DNA from: Amycolatopsis antarctica
GTDB lineage: Bacteria; Actinomycetota; Actinomycetes; Mycobacteriales; Pseudonocardiaceae
Assembly (NCBI RefSeq): GCF_002262875.1
Contig: NZ_NKYE01000003.1
Coordinates: 186,001-250,000 of the forward strand
Direction of reading: 5' to 3'
DNA: 64,000 nt
Shown: one piece after another, positions 38,391 to 50,340 of the stretch
Layout: each line of letters begins with the position of its first letter
Position numbering within the stretch: the stretch's first letter is position 1
The notes under the pieces: generated by a model
Databases searched by the model: none
What the model saw: only the letters and a program-made list of their open reading frames with translations
Told to the model about the DNA's origin: nothing
Program-made: the position numbers and the translations under genes

Positions 38391-39224
38391 TCAGTCGTCC
38401 CCGCTCTCGTTGATCAGCCGTTCCAGCTCCCGGCGCAGCAGCCCGAGCCGGGCGTCGGCGAGCAGCGGGATCTCCCGCCTGCGCCTGCGTACGGAGTGCG
38501 GGTCGATGTCCACGATCGTCAGCGACTCGTCCCACACCGGTGCTGTCGCCACCGCCGAACCCCATGGGTCGATCACCCGCGAACCGCCCCAGAAGCGCAC
38601 ACCCGCCTCGTCGCCGACCCGGTTGACGAAGATGACCCAGCACTGCTGCATCCGTGCGGTGAACGTGAGCAGGTCGTGCCAGTACTCGGCCGGGTCGAAG
38701 GATCCGGCGGTCAGTTTCGCCGCGCTGTTCGTCGGCACGATCAGCACCTCGGCGCCGTCCTGGGCGGCCAGCCAGGGCAACATCGGCTGCCAGGCGTCGT
38801 TGCAGATCAACGTGGCGAAGCGGGCGTGCGCGGCGTCGAAGGCGCGCATGTGCTGTCCGGGACTGGCGTGCTTGCGCTCCTCCCAGATCAGGTAGTTGGG
38901 CAGGTAGAGCTTGCGGTGGTTGTGCACCACCCTGCCGTCGGAGAGGTACAGCGCCGAGTTGTGCCTGCGGATCCGGCCGTCCTCGAGCATGCCGATGACG
39001 ACGTCCGGGCCGTGCTTCGACAGGTCCACCAGGCGTGGATCGTCGGTCCACAGCGAAATGTCGTCGGCGAGCTGCCCGAGCGCGTACCCGGTGAGACTCA
39101 GTTCCGGGAACACCACGAGGTCCGCACCCTCGGTCGCGGATTCCTTGATGATCCGCTCGGCGTCGGCGAGGTTGCCCGCGACGTCGCCGAGCCGGCAGTC
39201 GGTCTGCGCGAGTGCCACCCTCAT
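38391..39224 (-). CDS. Carbon-nitrogen hydrolase (nitrilase superfamily)
   Basis: The 277-residue protein has the nitrilase catalytic triad: Glu41 (VVFPELSLTGYALG), Lys105 (HNHRKLYLPNY) and Cys141 (LICNDAWQPM). The start MRVALAQTDCRLGDVAGNLA is standard. It resembles the glutaminase-like domain found in NAD synthetases and stand-alone amidohydrolases of the same family, but no NAD synthetase domain follows. It hydrolyses an amide or nitrile; the substrate is unknown. It is divergent from the MetE-like gene. Confidence 0.88.
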   Translation of the reverse strand: MRVALAQTDCRLGDVAGNLADAERIIKESATEGADLVVFPELSLTGYALGQLADDISLWTDDPRLVDLSKHGPDVVIGMLEDGRIRRHNSALYLSDGRVVHNHRKLYLPNYLIWEERKHASPGQHMRAFDAAHARFATLICNDAWQPMLPWLAAQDGAEVLIVPTNSAAKLTAGSFDPAEYWHDLLTFTARMQQCWVIFVNRVGDEAGVRFWGGSRVIDPWGSAVATAPVWDESLTIVDIDPHSVRRRRREIPLLADARLGLLRRELERLINESGDD

Positions 39225-39449
39225 CGATCTCACCTCCTCACGCTCGAAACCAGGCGGTTCACCGCCCACACGACAGGCGGACCGCCGGTGCGTGTTGACA
39301 TAGGTGAGTTGTCGCCGCGCGTGCCACACCGGACGCGTGCGGCCACCGTACGGGATACCCGCCGGGCGCGGCGACCCCCGAACACCCTCCGGGCGGAGCT
39401 CGGCTACCTGGGTGGCACGACCCCCGCTCCGGCAGGGAGAATCCGCCCC

Positions 39450-40487
39450 GTGATCGAACGAGCCTGGCCTGACGGCGCCGCCACCGGAATCGGGTCGATG
39501 CCCGGAGCCGACCCAGCGGAGACGGCGGCCGTCGTTCTCGGCGAACTGCCGGAATTCCCGCACCTGCCCGAACTTCCCGGCCGTGGGGTCGGTGCCGACA
39601 TCCTCGGCCGGACCGCGGGGCTGCTGGTGGACATCGCGGTCGACGTCGTCCCGTCCGGCTACCGGGTGAGCCCCCGCCCCGGACTCGACCACCGGCGCGC
39701 GGTCGATCTGATGCGCTGGGACCTCGACGCCTTCGAGGAGGCGCTGCAGCGTTCCGGCAGCACTCCGGCCGTGGTGAAGACGCAGGTCGCCGGGCCGTGG
39801 ACGCTCGCCGCCGGCATCGAGCTGGCGCGTGGGCACCGGGTGCTGACCGACCGCGGGGCGCTGCGCGAGTTCGCCGCTTCGCTGAGCGAGGGCCTCGACG
39901 CGCACGTACGGGAACTCGCCGAACGCACCGGGGCGCGGGTGGTCGTGCAGTTCGACGAGCCGACGCTGCCGGACGTGCTCGCCGGGGCGCTGTCCACCCC
40001 GTCCGGTTACGGCACCGTCCGTTCGGTGCCCGCACCGGAAGCGCGGGACCTGCTGGCCGAGGTGATCGGCGCGGCGGAGCGCAGCACCGGCCAGCCGGTC
40101 ATCGTGCACTGCTGCGCCACCCGGCCCCCGGTGTCGCTGCTGCGATCCGCGGGCGCGGGCGCGCTCGCACTCGACGGCACCACCCTCGACGGTGCGCCTG
40201 CCAGTCTGCTCGACGAACTCGGGGAAGCCTGGGACAGCGGGGTCTCCCTGCTGCTCGGCCTGGTTCCCGCGCTCGAACCGGACGCGCCGCCGCGGCTGCG
40301 TGATCTCGCCGGCCCGGCGCTGAACCTCGCGGACCGGCTCGGTTTCGGCCGCGACATCCTCACCGCGCTCACGCTGCCCACACCGAGCTGCGGTCTGGCG
40401 GGCGCCGACCTGCGGTGGATGCGCCGCACGCTCACGCTGACCCGTGAGCTCGGGCGTGCGTTCGCCGAGCCGCCCGAGGGCTGGTAG
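39450..40487 (+). CDS. MetE-like methionine synthase family protein
   Basis: The 345-residue protein begins at GTG 39450: IERAWPDGAATGIGSMPGAD. It has the UROD/MetE TIM-barrel motifs IGSMPG (about 13-18), TQVAGPWTLAAGIELARGHR (about 110-129), VVQFDEPTLPDVLAGALS (about 168-185) and VIVHCCATRPPVSLLRSAGA (about 216-235), the last pair of cysteines fitting a zinc site. It has one barrel only, about half the length of true MetE. In actinobacteria this gene sits immediately upstream of ligA (Rv3015c), with no assigned function. Confidence 0.85.
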   Translation: MIERAWPDGAATGIGSMPGADPAETAAVVLGELPEFPHLPELPGRGVGADILGRTAGLLVDIAVDVVPSGYRVSPRPGLDHRRAVDLMRWDLDAFEEALQRSGSTPAVVKTQVAGPWTLAAGIELARGHRVLTDRGALREFAASLSEGLDAHVRELAERTGARVVVQFDEPTLPDVLAGALSTPSGYGTVRSVPAPEARDLLAEVIGAAERSTGQPVIVHCCATRPPVSLLRSAGAGALALDGTTLDGAPASLLDELGEAWDSGVSLLLGLVPALEPDAPPRLRDLAGPALNLADRLGFGRDILTALTLPTPSCGLAGADLRWMRRTLTLTRELGRAFAEPPEGW

Positions 40488-40498
40488 TGGTGGTGGGG

Positions 40499-41197
40499 AT
40501 GAGGTTCTTCCGCCGACGCAAGGCGAGTCCGCCCGATCCGCGGACGGAGTGGCCGGCACCGGAGGTGCCCGAAGATCCGATGACCGCCGCCGTCGCCTTC
40601 TGGCGGCGCTGGTTCGAGCTGCTGCCGAGGGTCAGCGCCGCACTCGGCGACCGGGAACCGCAGCGGATGGAGCACGAACTCTGCGCGGCCGTCGCGATGG
40701 TGCACCCACGGCTCCAGTTCTCCGTCGAACGCGGCAGGCGCGCGATCTACGCGCTCGTGCTCAGCGGGCAGGAGGATCCGGAGCTGCGTCCGTACACCGA
40801 CGCCTGGATCCAGGCGGCCCCGGCCGAGGACGCCATCTGGGAGTACCACGACTCGGTCCCGCCGGTGCCCGATCCCGCCGAGGTGACGGTGAACCTGGGC
40901 GACCGCCGGATCGCGCTCGCCGACGTCGGTGTCGTCGCACAGGTGGACGAGGGGGAGGCGGTCGTCGACGTCGCCGTCTATCACCCGGAACTGTCCGGCC
41001 TCGACGACGCGTCCCGTTCGGCCATGACCTTCCTGCCGCTGGACGCGACCCTCGGTGAACGGCTGGCCGCCGAACGGCTGCGGCGCGTCGAGACCGCCGA
41101 GACCGAGCCCGCCGCGACCATCACGCTGCTCGAACTGCGGGAACTGGTCCGCGGACTCGCCGAGCGCACGGAGCCACCCACGGCTGACGGTACCTAG
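40499..41197 (+). CDS. Hypothetical actinobacterial protein
   Basis: The 232-residue protein starts MRFFRRRKASPPDPRTEWPA. A helical region (about 30-60, AVAFWRRWFELLPRVSAALG) and beta segments (FSVERGRRAIYALVLSGQED) follow, then a second alpha/beta half with LSGLDDASRSAMTFLPLDAT. The closing TITLLELRELVRGLAERTEP is acidic and helical. The gene is between the MetE-like gene and ligA. No domain is recognised. Confidence 0.68.
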   Translation: MRFFRRRKASPPDPRTEWPAPEVPEDPMTAAVAFWRRWFELLPRVSAALGDREPQRMEHELCAAVAMVHPRLQFSVERGRRAIYALVLSGQEDPELRPYTDAWIQAAPAEDAIWEYHDSVPPVPDPAEVTVNLGDRRIALADVGVVAQVDEGEAVVDVAVYHPELSGLDDASRSAMTFLPLDATLGERLAAERLRRVETAETEPAATITLLELRELVRGLAERTEPPTADGT

Positions 41198-43479
<2,282 letters not shown>

Positions 43480-43480
<1 letters not shown>

Positions 43481-43989
43481 TGAGCGAGCTGGAGGTCCGG
43501 CGGGCGCGGCCGGAGGACTACGCGCGCGTCGGCGAGCTGACCGTCGACGCGTACACCGCCGACGGCTTCCTGGACAACCCCGGCGGCGGGAAGTACGCCG
43601 CGATCCTGCGTGACACGGCCGCGCGGGTGGAACACGCCGAGGTGCTGGTCGCCCGCGACGGAAACGGCGCCCTGCTCGGCTCGGTGACCGTAGTACTGCC
43701 GGACACGGAGTTCGCCGAGGTGGCCCGCGCCGGTGAGATCGAGTTCCGGATGCTGGCCGTCGACCCCGCGGCACGGGGGCGCGGCGTCGGCGAGGCGCTC
43801 ACCCGCGCCGTCGTCGACCGTGGCCGCGAACTCGGCGCCACCCGTGTCGTCATGAGCAGCATGGTGGAGATGGCGACCGCGCACCGCCTCTACGGCCGGC
43901 TCGGTTTCCGGCGTTCCCCCGAGCGTGACTGGTCGCTGACGCACATCTCGATGTACGGCTTCGCGCTGGAACTGCCCGCCGCCCGCTGA
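43480..43989 (+). CDS. GNAT family N-acetyltransferase
   Basis: The 169-residue protein starts MSELEVRRARPEDYARVGEL in a TGATG overlap with ligA. The acetyl-CoA loop is FRMLAVDPAARGRGVGEALT (about 88-107), and LYGRLGFRRSPERDWSLTHI (about 132-151) is the usual last motif. A small GNAT enzyme. No clue to the substrate. Confidence 0.88.
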
Positions 43990-44002
43990 GCGGTTGCCGG
44001 AC

Positions 44003-44656
44003 TCAGCCGTCGAGGACGACCGAGACGATCCCGGCGAAATGTGCGAGCCGGGCGACCTCGGCGGCGCGGAACATCGGCCCACCCGGCCTGCCCACCAGCA
44101 GCGCACGATCCGGCTTGCCCAGCGGGGTGGCCGCCAGCTCGGTGCCGAGTTCCTGCCAGGTGGCCGGGATCCAGGCGTCCTCCGAGTCGAGCACGGTCGC
44201 CCGCTCCAGCGGCAGCCACGGCAGGTCGGTGATCGGCGCCTCCGGCGCCGCGCTCGACGAGGCGAGCCGTTTCACGTCCCCGTCGGTGTACTTGACCACC
44301 AGGGACCAACCCGCGCGGATGATCCGCGGGACTCCCTCGGCGAGGATGTCCAGCCCCTCCTTGGGTTTGGCGGCGATCTCCTCGACCAGCTCCAGCTCAC
44401 GGTGCGTGTCGAGCACGCCCGCGTACGGGCGGACGGCGTCCACCTCGACGCCGTCGACGCTTTCCGCCGCGGTGATCAGGGCGTCCGGCAGTCGCCCGGA
44501 GGGCAGCTCGACCACCAGATCGTCGATCGCCACGCCGGACCCGCGCTCCACCACGTCCACGCTGAGAATGTCCGCACCGACCGTGCCCAGCGCGGTGGCC
44601 ACCGCGCCCAGGGTTCCGGGGCTGTCCGGAAGTTGCACCCGGATCAGGAAGGACAC
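44003..44656 (-). CDS. ACT domain regulatory protein (Rv3013-like)
   Basis: The 217-residue protein starts SFLIRVQLPDSPGTLGAVAT at GTG 44656, after GAGAGGGG. The ACT fold occupies residues 1-75, with the usual DxPGxL ligand loop (LPDSPGTL). The rest reads as a GAF-like alpha/beta domain (PWLPLERATVLDSEDAWIPA, LLVGRPGGPMFRAAEVARLA). In M. tuberculosis the orthologue (Rv3013) also lies next to ligA and gatC, on the opposite strand. An amino acid binding sensor is likely. Confidence 0.88.
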   Translation of the reverse strand: MSFLIRVQLPDSPGTLGAVATALGTVGADILSVDVVERGSGVAIDDLVVELPSGRLPDALITAAESVDGVEVDAVRPYAGVLDTHRELELVEEIAAKPKEGLDILAEGVPRIIRAGWSLVVKYTDGDVKRLASSSAAPEAPITDLPWLPLERATVLDSEDAWIPATWQELGTELAATPLGKPDRALLVGRPGGPMFRAAEVARLAHFAGIVSVVLDG

Positions 44657-44865
44657 ACGTACCCCTCTCGCCGCGGACACTCCGGTCTCGTCCCGGAGCG
44701 CACCTGCCGGGCGCCGATTGTGGCAGACCCCGGCCCGAAGGCCGATCCGCCGTCCGCGTAGCGGGACGATCGGCGCGGCGCAACCCCGTCGGAGCGGCCA
44801 GGTCAGACGCCATAGACTTGGCGCTTCGAGAAGGCCGTACCCAGCACACCCCGGGAGTAACCCGC

Positions 44866-45162
44866 GTGCCCAATATTTCCCGCAACGAGGTCGAGCACCT
44901 CGCCAAGCTCGCCAGGCTGGCCGTCACCGAGGACGAGCTGGACACCTTCGCGGTGCAGCTCGACCAGATCCTGGACGCCGTGGCCAAGGTCGGTGAGGTC
45001 GCCGAGGCCGACATCCCGCCGACCTCGCACGCCGTGCCGCTGACCAACGTGTTCCGCGAGGACGTGGTCCGTCCCGGGCTGAGCAGGCAGCAGGCACTGA
45101 GCGGCGCCCCGGCGGCGGAGGACGGCCGGTTCCGGGTACCGCGCATTCTTGGGGAGGAGTAG
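44866..45162 (+). CDS. gatC: Aspartyl/glutamyl-tRNA amidotransferase subunit C
   Basis: The 98-residue protein starts [20 protein letters not shown] at GTG 44866, after GGGAG. It has the conserved [16 protein letters not shown] (about 63-78), the GatA-binding belt. It is the shortest subunit of GatCAB, which converts mischarged Glu-tRNA(Gln) and Asp-tRNA(Asn) by transamidation. gatA starts two bases after its stop. The 209-bp gap upstream carries divergent promoters for the ACT gene and gatC; a TAGACT box is visible near 44813. Confidence 0.93.
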   Translation: MPNISRNEVEHLAKLARLAVTEDELDTFAVQLDQILDAVAKVGEVAEADIPPTSHAVPLTNVFREDVVRPGLSRQQALSGAPAAEDGRFRVPRILGEE

Positions 45163-45164
45163 CC

Positions 45165-46682
45165 ATGACCGAGCTCATCAGGCTCACCGCGGCCGAGCTG
45201 GCGGAGAAGATCCACGCCCGCGAGGTGTCCTCCACCGAGGTGACCCAGGCGCACCTGGACCGCATCGGCGAGGTCGACCCCCGGGTGCACGCCTTCCTGC
45301 ACGTCGACGCCGGAACCGCGCTCGCCGCCGCCGGTGCCGTCGACGCCGGCCTCGCGGCGGGCGACGCCCCGGCCTCGGCGCTGGCCGGTGTGCCGCTGGC
45401 CCTCAAGGACGTGCTGGCCACCAGCGACGCGCCGACCACCTGCGGTTCCCGGACCCTGGAGGGCTGGGTGCCGCCGTACGACGCGACGGTGACGCGGAGG
45501 CTGCGCGAGGCCGGCGTGCCGATCCTCGGCAAGACCAACATGGACGAGTTCGCGATGGGCTCGTCCACCGAGAACTCGGCGTACGGGCCCACCCGCAACC
45601 CGTGGGACCCCACCCGGATTCCCGGCGGCTCGGGTGGCGGGTCCTCGGCCTCGCTGGCCGCCTTCGAGGCGCCGCTGGCCATCGGCACCGACACCGGCGG
45701 GTCGATCCGCCAGCCGGGCGCGGTCACCGGCACGGTCGGGGTCAAGCCCACCTACGGCGGCGTCTCCCGGTACGGCCTGGTGGCGTTCTCCTCCTCGCTG
45801 GACCAGGCCGGACCGTGTGCCAGGACGGTGCTCGACGCGGCGCTGCTGCACGAGGTCATCGCCGGGCACGATCCGCTCGACTCGACCTCGATCGACGCCC
45901 CGGTGCCCCCGGTGGTCGCCGCCGCCCGCGAGGGCGCGCACGGCGACCTGAAGGGCCTGCGCGTCGGCGTGGTCAAGGAGTTCGCCGGAACCGGTTACCA
46001 GGCGGGCGTGCTGCGGTCCTTCGAGACCGCGGTGGACCAGCTCCGCGCGCTGGGCGCCGAGGTCGTCGAGGTGTCCTGCCCGAACTTCCTCTACGCGCTG
46101 CCCGCCTACTACCTGATCGCGCCGAGCGAGTGCTCCTCGAACCTGGCCCGCTTCGACGCGATGCGGTACGGACTGCGGGTGGCCGACGACGGCGCGCACA
46201 GCGCCGAGGAGGTCATGCAGCTCAGCCGTGAGCAGGGCTTCGGTGCCGAGGTGAAGCGCCGGGTGATGCTCGGAACGTACGCGCTGTCCTCCGGCTACTA
46301 CGACGCCTACTACGGCTCGGCACAGAAGGTGCGCACGCTGGTCACCCGTGATTTCGAGGCGGCGTTCGCCAGCGTCGACGTGCTCGTCTCACCGACGACG
46401 CCCACCACGGCCTTCGAGATCGGCGAGCGCACGGACGACCCGATGGCCATGTACCTGGCCGACTTGTGCACGATCCCGTCGAACCTCGCCGGGAACGCGG
46501 CGATGAGCGTTCCGAGTGGACTGTCCGACGAGGACAACCTGCCGGTCGGCCTGCAGATCATGGCCCCGGCACTGGCCGACGACCGGCTCTACCGGGTCGG
46601 CGCGGCATACGAGACCGCTCGCGACGACGCCGCGGGCGGCCCGCTGGTGCACCAGGTCCCCGAGCTGGAGGTGGCCCGGTGA
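45165..46682 (+). CDS. gatA: Aspartyl/glutamyl-tRNA amidotransferase subunit A
   Basis: The 505-residue amidase has the Ser-cis-Ser-Lys triad: Lys81 in PLALKDVLA, the Ser pair in [20 protein letters not shown] and [13 protein letters not shown] (roughly 150-185). It releases ammonia from glutamine or asparagine and passes it to GatB. Length matches the family. It is the second gene of the gat operon; a small membrane protein gene then precedes gatB. Confidence 0.96.
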   Translation: MTELIRLTAAELAEKIHAREVSSTEVTQAHLDRIGEVDPRVHAFLHVDAGTALAAAGAVDAGLAAGDAPASALAGVPLALKDVLATSDAPTTCGSRTLEGWVPPYDATVTRRLREAGVPILGKTNMDEFAMGSSTENSAYGPTRNPWDPTRIPGGSGGGSSASLAAFEAPLAIGTDTGGSIRQPGAVTGTVGVKPTYGGVSRYGLVAFSSSLDQAGPCARTVLDAALLHEVIAGHDPLDSTSIDAPVPPVVAAAREGAHGDLKGLRVGVVKEFAGTGYQAGVLRSFETAVDQLRALGAEVVEVSCPNFLYALPAYYLIAPSECSSNLARFDAMRYGLRVADDGAHSAEEVMQLSREQGFGAEVKRRVMLGTYALSSGYYDAYYGSAQKVRTLVTRDFEAAFASVDVLVSPTTPTTAFEIGERTDDPMAMYLADLCTIPSNLAGNAAMSVPSGLSDEDNLPVGLQIMAPALADDRLYRVGAAYETARDDAAGGPLVHQVPELEVAR

Positions 46683-46743
46683 CCGGATCGAGGACCACGG
46701 CGGCCGGGTGGGCGTCGACGACAGTACGAGCGAGGAGTGTGGC

Positions 46744-46944
46744 GTGAGCAGGGCGAAGCAGATCCGCGGAGTGTTCGGCCTGGCCGGTTCCGTCGGCAGT
46801 GCGGCGAGCGCGTTCTCCACCGTGCGCTCGGCGAAGGACAAGAAGGACACCCTGGTGCTCGTCAACGCGGGCGCCAGCGCGGTGGCGGCCGCGACCGGCG
46901 TGCTGCTGGCCGTCCGCAGGCTGCGCAAGGGCGGCGACAAGTGA
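46744..46944 (+). CDS. Small membrane protein between gatA and gatB
   Basis: The 66-residue protein [20 protein letters not shown] starts at GTG 46744, after GAGGAG. It has one amphipathic or transmembrane segment ([20 protein letters not shown], about 37-56) and a basic end (RRLRKGGDK). It overlaps gatB by four bases. Small proteins of this type occur in the same place in other Pseudonocardiaceae. The function is unknown. Confidence 0.7.
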   Translation: MSRAKQIRGVFGLAGSVGSAASAFSTVRSAKDKKDTLVLVNAGASAVAAATGVLLAVRRLRKGGDK

Positions 46945-48446
46945 CCCGGACGGCCGAGCTGATGGACTACGCCGAGGTCATCGAGAGGTTCGACCCGGTG
47001 ATGGGGCTCGAGGTCCACGTCGAGCTGAACACCAACACGAAGATGTTCTGCGGCTGTCCCACGACCTTCGGCGGCGAGCCGAACACCCAGGTCTGCCCGA
47101 CCTGTCTCGGCATGCCGGGCTCGCTGCCGGTGGTGAACGGCAAGGGCGTCGAGTCGGCCATCCGGATCGGCCTTGCGCTGAACTGCCGGATCGCCGAGTG
47201 GTGCCGCTTCGCGCGGAAGAACTACTTCTACCCCGACCAGCCGAAGAACTTCCAGACCTCGCAGTACGACGAGCCGATCGCCTTCGAGGGCTACCTCGAC
47301 GTCACGCTCGACGACGGCGAGATCGTGCGGGTGGAGATCGAGCGCGCGCACATGGAGGAGGACACCGGCAAGTCACTGCACATGGGTGGCGCGACCGGCC
47401 GGATCCACGGCGCCGACTACTCGCTGCTCGACTACAACCGGGCGGGCGTGCCGCTGATCGAGATCGTCACCAAGCCCATCACCGGCGCCGGGGAACGGGC
47501 ACCCGAGGTGGCACGGGCGTACGTGTCCGCGCTGCGCGACCTGCTGCGCGCCCTCGACGTCTCCGATGTGCGGATGGACCAGGGGTCACTGCGCTGCGAC
47601 GCCAACCTGTCGCTGATGGCGAAGGACGCGACGGAGTTCGGTACCCGCACGGAGACCAAGAACGTCAACTCGCTGCGCAGCGTGGAACGGGCCGTCCGGT
47701 ACGAGATGTGCAGGCACGGTGCGGTACTCGCCTCGGGTGGCACCATCACCCAGGAGACCCGGCACTTCCAGGAGGCCGACGGCACCACCTCGCCCGGCCG
47801 TACCAAGGAGACCGCCGAGGACTACCGCTACTTCCCGGAACCCGACCTGGTGCCGATCGCGCCCGGCCGGGACTGGGTGGAGCAACTGCGCGGCACCCTG
47901 CCGGAGATGCCGGCCGAACGGCGCAAGCGGATTCAGGACGAGTGGTCGCTGACCGACGAGGAACTGCGGGACCTGTTCAACGCGGGCGCCGTCGAACTTG
48001 TCGAGGCGACCGTACTCGCCGGGGCCACGGCGGCCGAGGCACGGAGCTGGTGGGTCAACTTCCTCGCGCAGGAGGCGAACTCCCGGGACACCGAACTGAC
48101 GGCGCTCGCCATCACGGCCGCGCAGGTGGCCACCGTGATCGGACTGGTCAACGCGAAGGAGCTCACCAACAAGCTCGCCCGTGAGGTCGTCCGCGGCGTG
48201 CTCGACGGCGAGGGTGAGCCGGCGCAGGTCATCGAGAAGCGTGGCCTGAAGGTCGTCTCGGACGACTCGGCGCTCATCGCCGCGGTGGACGAGGCACTCG
48301 CCGCTCAGCCCGACGTCGCCGAGAAGATCCGCGGCGGCAAGGTGCAGGCCGCCGGCGCGATCGTCGGCGCGGTGATGAAGTCGACGAACGGGCAGGCCGA
48401 CGCCAAGCGTGTCCGGGAGCTGATCGTCGAACGGGTCGGTGCGTGA
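46941..48446 (+). CDS. gatB: Aspartyl/glutamyl-tRNA amidotransferase subunit B
   Basis: The 501-residue protein has [20 protein letters not shown] near the N-terminus and [18 protein letters not shown], which give the zinc-binding cysteines. Then [20 protein letters not shown] and [11 protein letters not shown] (about 135-145) form the kinase-like catalytic region. The C-terminal helical and YqeY domains begin near 330 and end with [20 protein letters not shown]. GatB activates and amidates the tRNA-bound glutamate or aspartate. Start is GTG 46941, in a GTGA overlap. Confidence 0.96.
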   Translation: MTRTAELMDYAEVIERFDPVMGLEVHVELNTNTKMFCGCPTTFGGEPNTQVCPTCLGMPGSLPVVNGKGVESAIRIGLALNCRIAEWCRFARKNYFYPDQPKNFQTSQYDEPIAFEGYLDVTLDDGEIVRVEIERAHMEEDTGKSLHMGGATGRIHGADYSLLDYNRAGVPLIEIVTKPITGAGERAPEVARAYVSALRDLLRALDVSDVRMDQGSLRCDANLSLMAKDATEFGTRTETKNVNSLRSVERAVRYEMCRHGAVLASGGTITQETRHFQEADGTTSPGRTKETAEDYRYFPEPDLVPIAPGRDWVEQLRGTLPEMPAERRKRIQDEWSLTDEELRDLFNAGAVELVEATVLAGATAAEARSWWVNFLAQEANSRDTELTALAITAAQVATVIGLVNAKELTNKLAREVVRGVLDGEGEPAQVIEKRGLKVVSDDSALIAAVDEALAAQPDVAEKIRGGKVQAAGAIVGAVMKSTNGQADAKRVRELIVERVGA

Positions 48447-48458
48447 GCCCGGCCGGGG

Positions 48459-49037
48459 GTGGCGGTGGCTTCGGCGCGTGACGGCGCGGGCGGCCGGGAC
48501 GGATCCCGGTCACCCGCGGCCCGCCTGCGGACGGTCGGCGGGCGCCGGTGGTGCGCGTTCGCGGCGGCCGTTCTCGGCGCCGTCTCGCTGCTGCTGACCT
48601 GGACCAGCCTCACCGCCGGGGATCCGCAGCTCGCTGACGCGCTCGCCGAACTGCCGTCCGCCGACGTGCACCGCGACGTCTGGGCGTCCGGCTTCTTCGC
48701 CTGGGCGCCGATGCTGCTGCTGATCGTCACCGGGCTCGCCGTCGCGGTGTTCGGTGGCGTCCGCGCGGCGCGGGCCGCGGGCCTGCCGCAGCTCTGGCTC
48801 ATCGCCGCCGCGGTGGTCGCGGTGCTGGCGGTTCTCGGCTGGTTCACCATGGGCTGGCAGTTCGGTACCGAGCAGCGGGCACTGCTCGCCGAGTCCGGCG
48901 TCGCGTTCGCCGCCGGTGCCGGCCGGTGGCTGGGTTCCGCCGCGGCCGCGCTGTCACTGGCCACGGCGGTGCTGGACGTACGTGCGGCACGGGCGGCGAA
49001 ACCGGGTTCCGGCCGGCGCGCGCGCCGGCGCCGGTGA
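48459..49037 (+). CDS. Integral membrane protein with four helices
   Basis: The 192-residue protein starts AVASARDGAGGRDGSRSPAA with a disordered basic end. Four hydrophobic segments are near 32-52 (WCAFAAAVLGAVSLLLTW), 78-98 (GFFAWAPMLLLIVTGLAVAV), 106-125 (PQLWLIAAAVVAVLAVLGWF) and 145-165 (AAGAGRWLGSAAAALSLATA). The C-terminus is Arg-rich. It starts 12 bases after gatB. No family is recognised. A 15-bp direct repeat overlaps its stop (49032-49061). Confidence 0.72.
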   Translation: MAVASARDGAGGRDGSRSPAARLRTVGGRRWCAFAAAVLGAVSLLLTWTSLTAGDPQLADALAELPSADVHRDVWASGFFAWAPMLLLIVTGLAVAVFGGVRAARAAGLPQLWLIAAAVVAVLAVLGWFTMGWQFGTEQRALLAESGVAFAAGAGRWLGSAAAALSLATAVLDVRAARAAKPGSGRRARRRR

Positions 49038-49065
49038 CGGGTTACCCGGTGACGGGTTACCGGCG

Positions 49066-50277
49066 TCAGTCCTTGCCGTTGCCCGGCCCGCCCTGCTGGC
49101 GGACGAAGAGCACCACGCGGTCGTCACTGGAGACCGGCTGGCCGCCGTCCTTGTTGATCGTGCCCGCGACGCCCAGCTCCGGGGTGACCATGTCCATCCC
49201 GGCGAGCTTGCCGTAGGTCGGGCCGTTCTCCCCGTCGGCGGAGACGGTGGGCCTGCCGGTGATGGAACCGTCCTGGGCGACCGGGAGGTTCTGCATGTTG
49301 CCCGCCGTCGAGGTGGCGACCATGACCAGGTCGGACCAGTCGCTGCAGCCCGCGACCCCCGGCCGATCCGGCCACGTCCACGCGGGCGCGGTGAGCGGGG
49401 CGCCCGGCTGGACCCGGAAGATGGCGTCCTTGTCCGGCGCGCGGTCGGTGACCCACAGCCGGGAGCCGTCCTGCGAGGCACACAGTCCGCCGGGCGCGTG
49501 CAGGCCGCTGGCGTACACGGCCGAGCCCGCCGTCGGATTGCCCTCGGCCGGCTGGCCCGCGGGGTCGATACGCAGCACCTTGCCCGCCAGCGAGGCCGGG
49601 TCGGCCGCGGCGGCGGGATCGCCCGCATTACCGGTGGCGACCAGCAGCGCGCCCTTGCCGTCGGAGGCGAGCGCGCCGCCGTTGCCGGTCGCGCCCCTGG
49701 GGATGCCGGTCAGCACCGGTTTCGGCTCCTGGCCCTGGGCGAAGCGCACCACCCGGTTGTCCTCCGGCGTGGTCAGGTACGCGAAGACGAGCTGGTCCTC
49801 GCCGTAACTGGGGGACAGCGCCAGGCCGGTCAGCCCGCCGTCGCCGGAAGCGTCCACCGGCAGCGTCGCCAGTTCGACCGGATCGGTGTCCGGGGCGACC
49901 TGGAGCACCCGGCCACTCCTGCGCTCACCGGCGAGCGCACCGGGGGTGGAGCCGTCCCCCGGCAGTGCGGCCACCGTGGACACGGTGTCCAGGCAGGTCT
50001 GCACGACGGCCGGATCGAAGTCCGTGCAGCCCTGCGGCGGCGGGACGGGCTCGGCCGACGGACCCGGACCGCCGGGCCGGGGCCCGCCGCCGCCCGCCTC
50101 GGGCAGCTCGGGCTGGGGGCCGGCCTGCGGGGTCAGCTCGGGAGCCGGCTGGTAGGTCTGCTCGGCGGCGGAGTCGTCGAAGCGCGCGCACGACGACAGC
50201 AGCAGCGCACCCGCCGCGGCGGTGGCCAGCGCCGCGGCCACCGGCCGGGCGCGGGTTCGCGAAGACCTGGTAAGCAC
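49066..50277 (-). CDS. PQQ-dependent sugar dehydrogenase-type lipoprotein (LppZ-like)
   Basis: The 403-residue protein has a signal peptide with lipobox ALLLSSCA (Cys31) and a Pro/Gly-rich linker to about 85. The beta-propeller domain typical of soluble glucose/sorbosone dehydrogenases follows: ASGDGGLTGLALSPSYGEDQ, LVFAYLTTPEDNRVVRFAQG and YASGLHAPGGLCASQDGSRL. In M. tuberculosis the orthologue is lppZ (Rv3006). It is anchored to the outer face of the membrane. Its substrate and whether it binds PQQ are unknown. Confidence 0.87.
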   Translation of the reverse strand: MLTRSSRTRARPVAAALATAAAGALLLSSCARFDDSAAEQTYQPAPELTPQAGPQPELPEAGGGGPRPGGPGPSAEPVPPPQGCTDFDPAVVQTCLDTVSTVAALPGDGSTPGALAGERRSGRVLQVAPDTDPVELATLPVDASGDGGLTGLALSPSYGEDQLVFAYLTTPEDNRVVRFAQGQEPKPVLTGIPRGATGNGGALASDGKGALLVATGNAGDPAAAADPASLAGKVLRIDPAGQPAEGNPTAGSAVYASGLHAPGGLCASQDGSRLWVTDRAPDKDAIFRVQPGAPLTAPAWTWPDRPGVAGCSDWSDLVMVATSTAGNMQNLPVAQDGSITGRPTVSADGENGPTYGKLAGMDMVTPELGVAGTINKDGGQPVSSDDRVVLFVRQQGGPGNGKD

Positions 50278-50340
50278 GGTGTCCGAGGGTAGGCCAACCG
50301 TCGTGAGCCGTGGGTAAGCGCCGCTACTACGCTGGTGATC

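Noticed and set aside
39450-40487. Full cobalamin-independent methionine synthase (MetE)
   Set aside because: Only one barrel of about 345 residues is present, while MetE has about 750. It is the known MetE-like neighbour of ligA in actinobacteria, with no proven activity.
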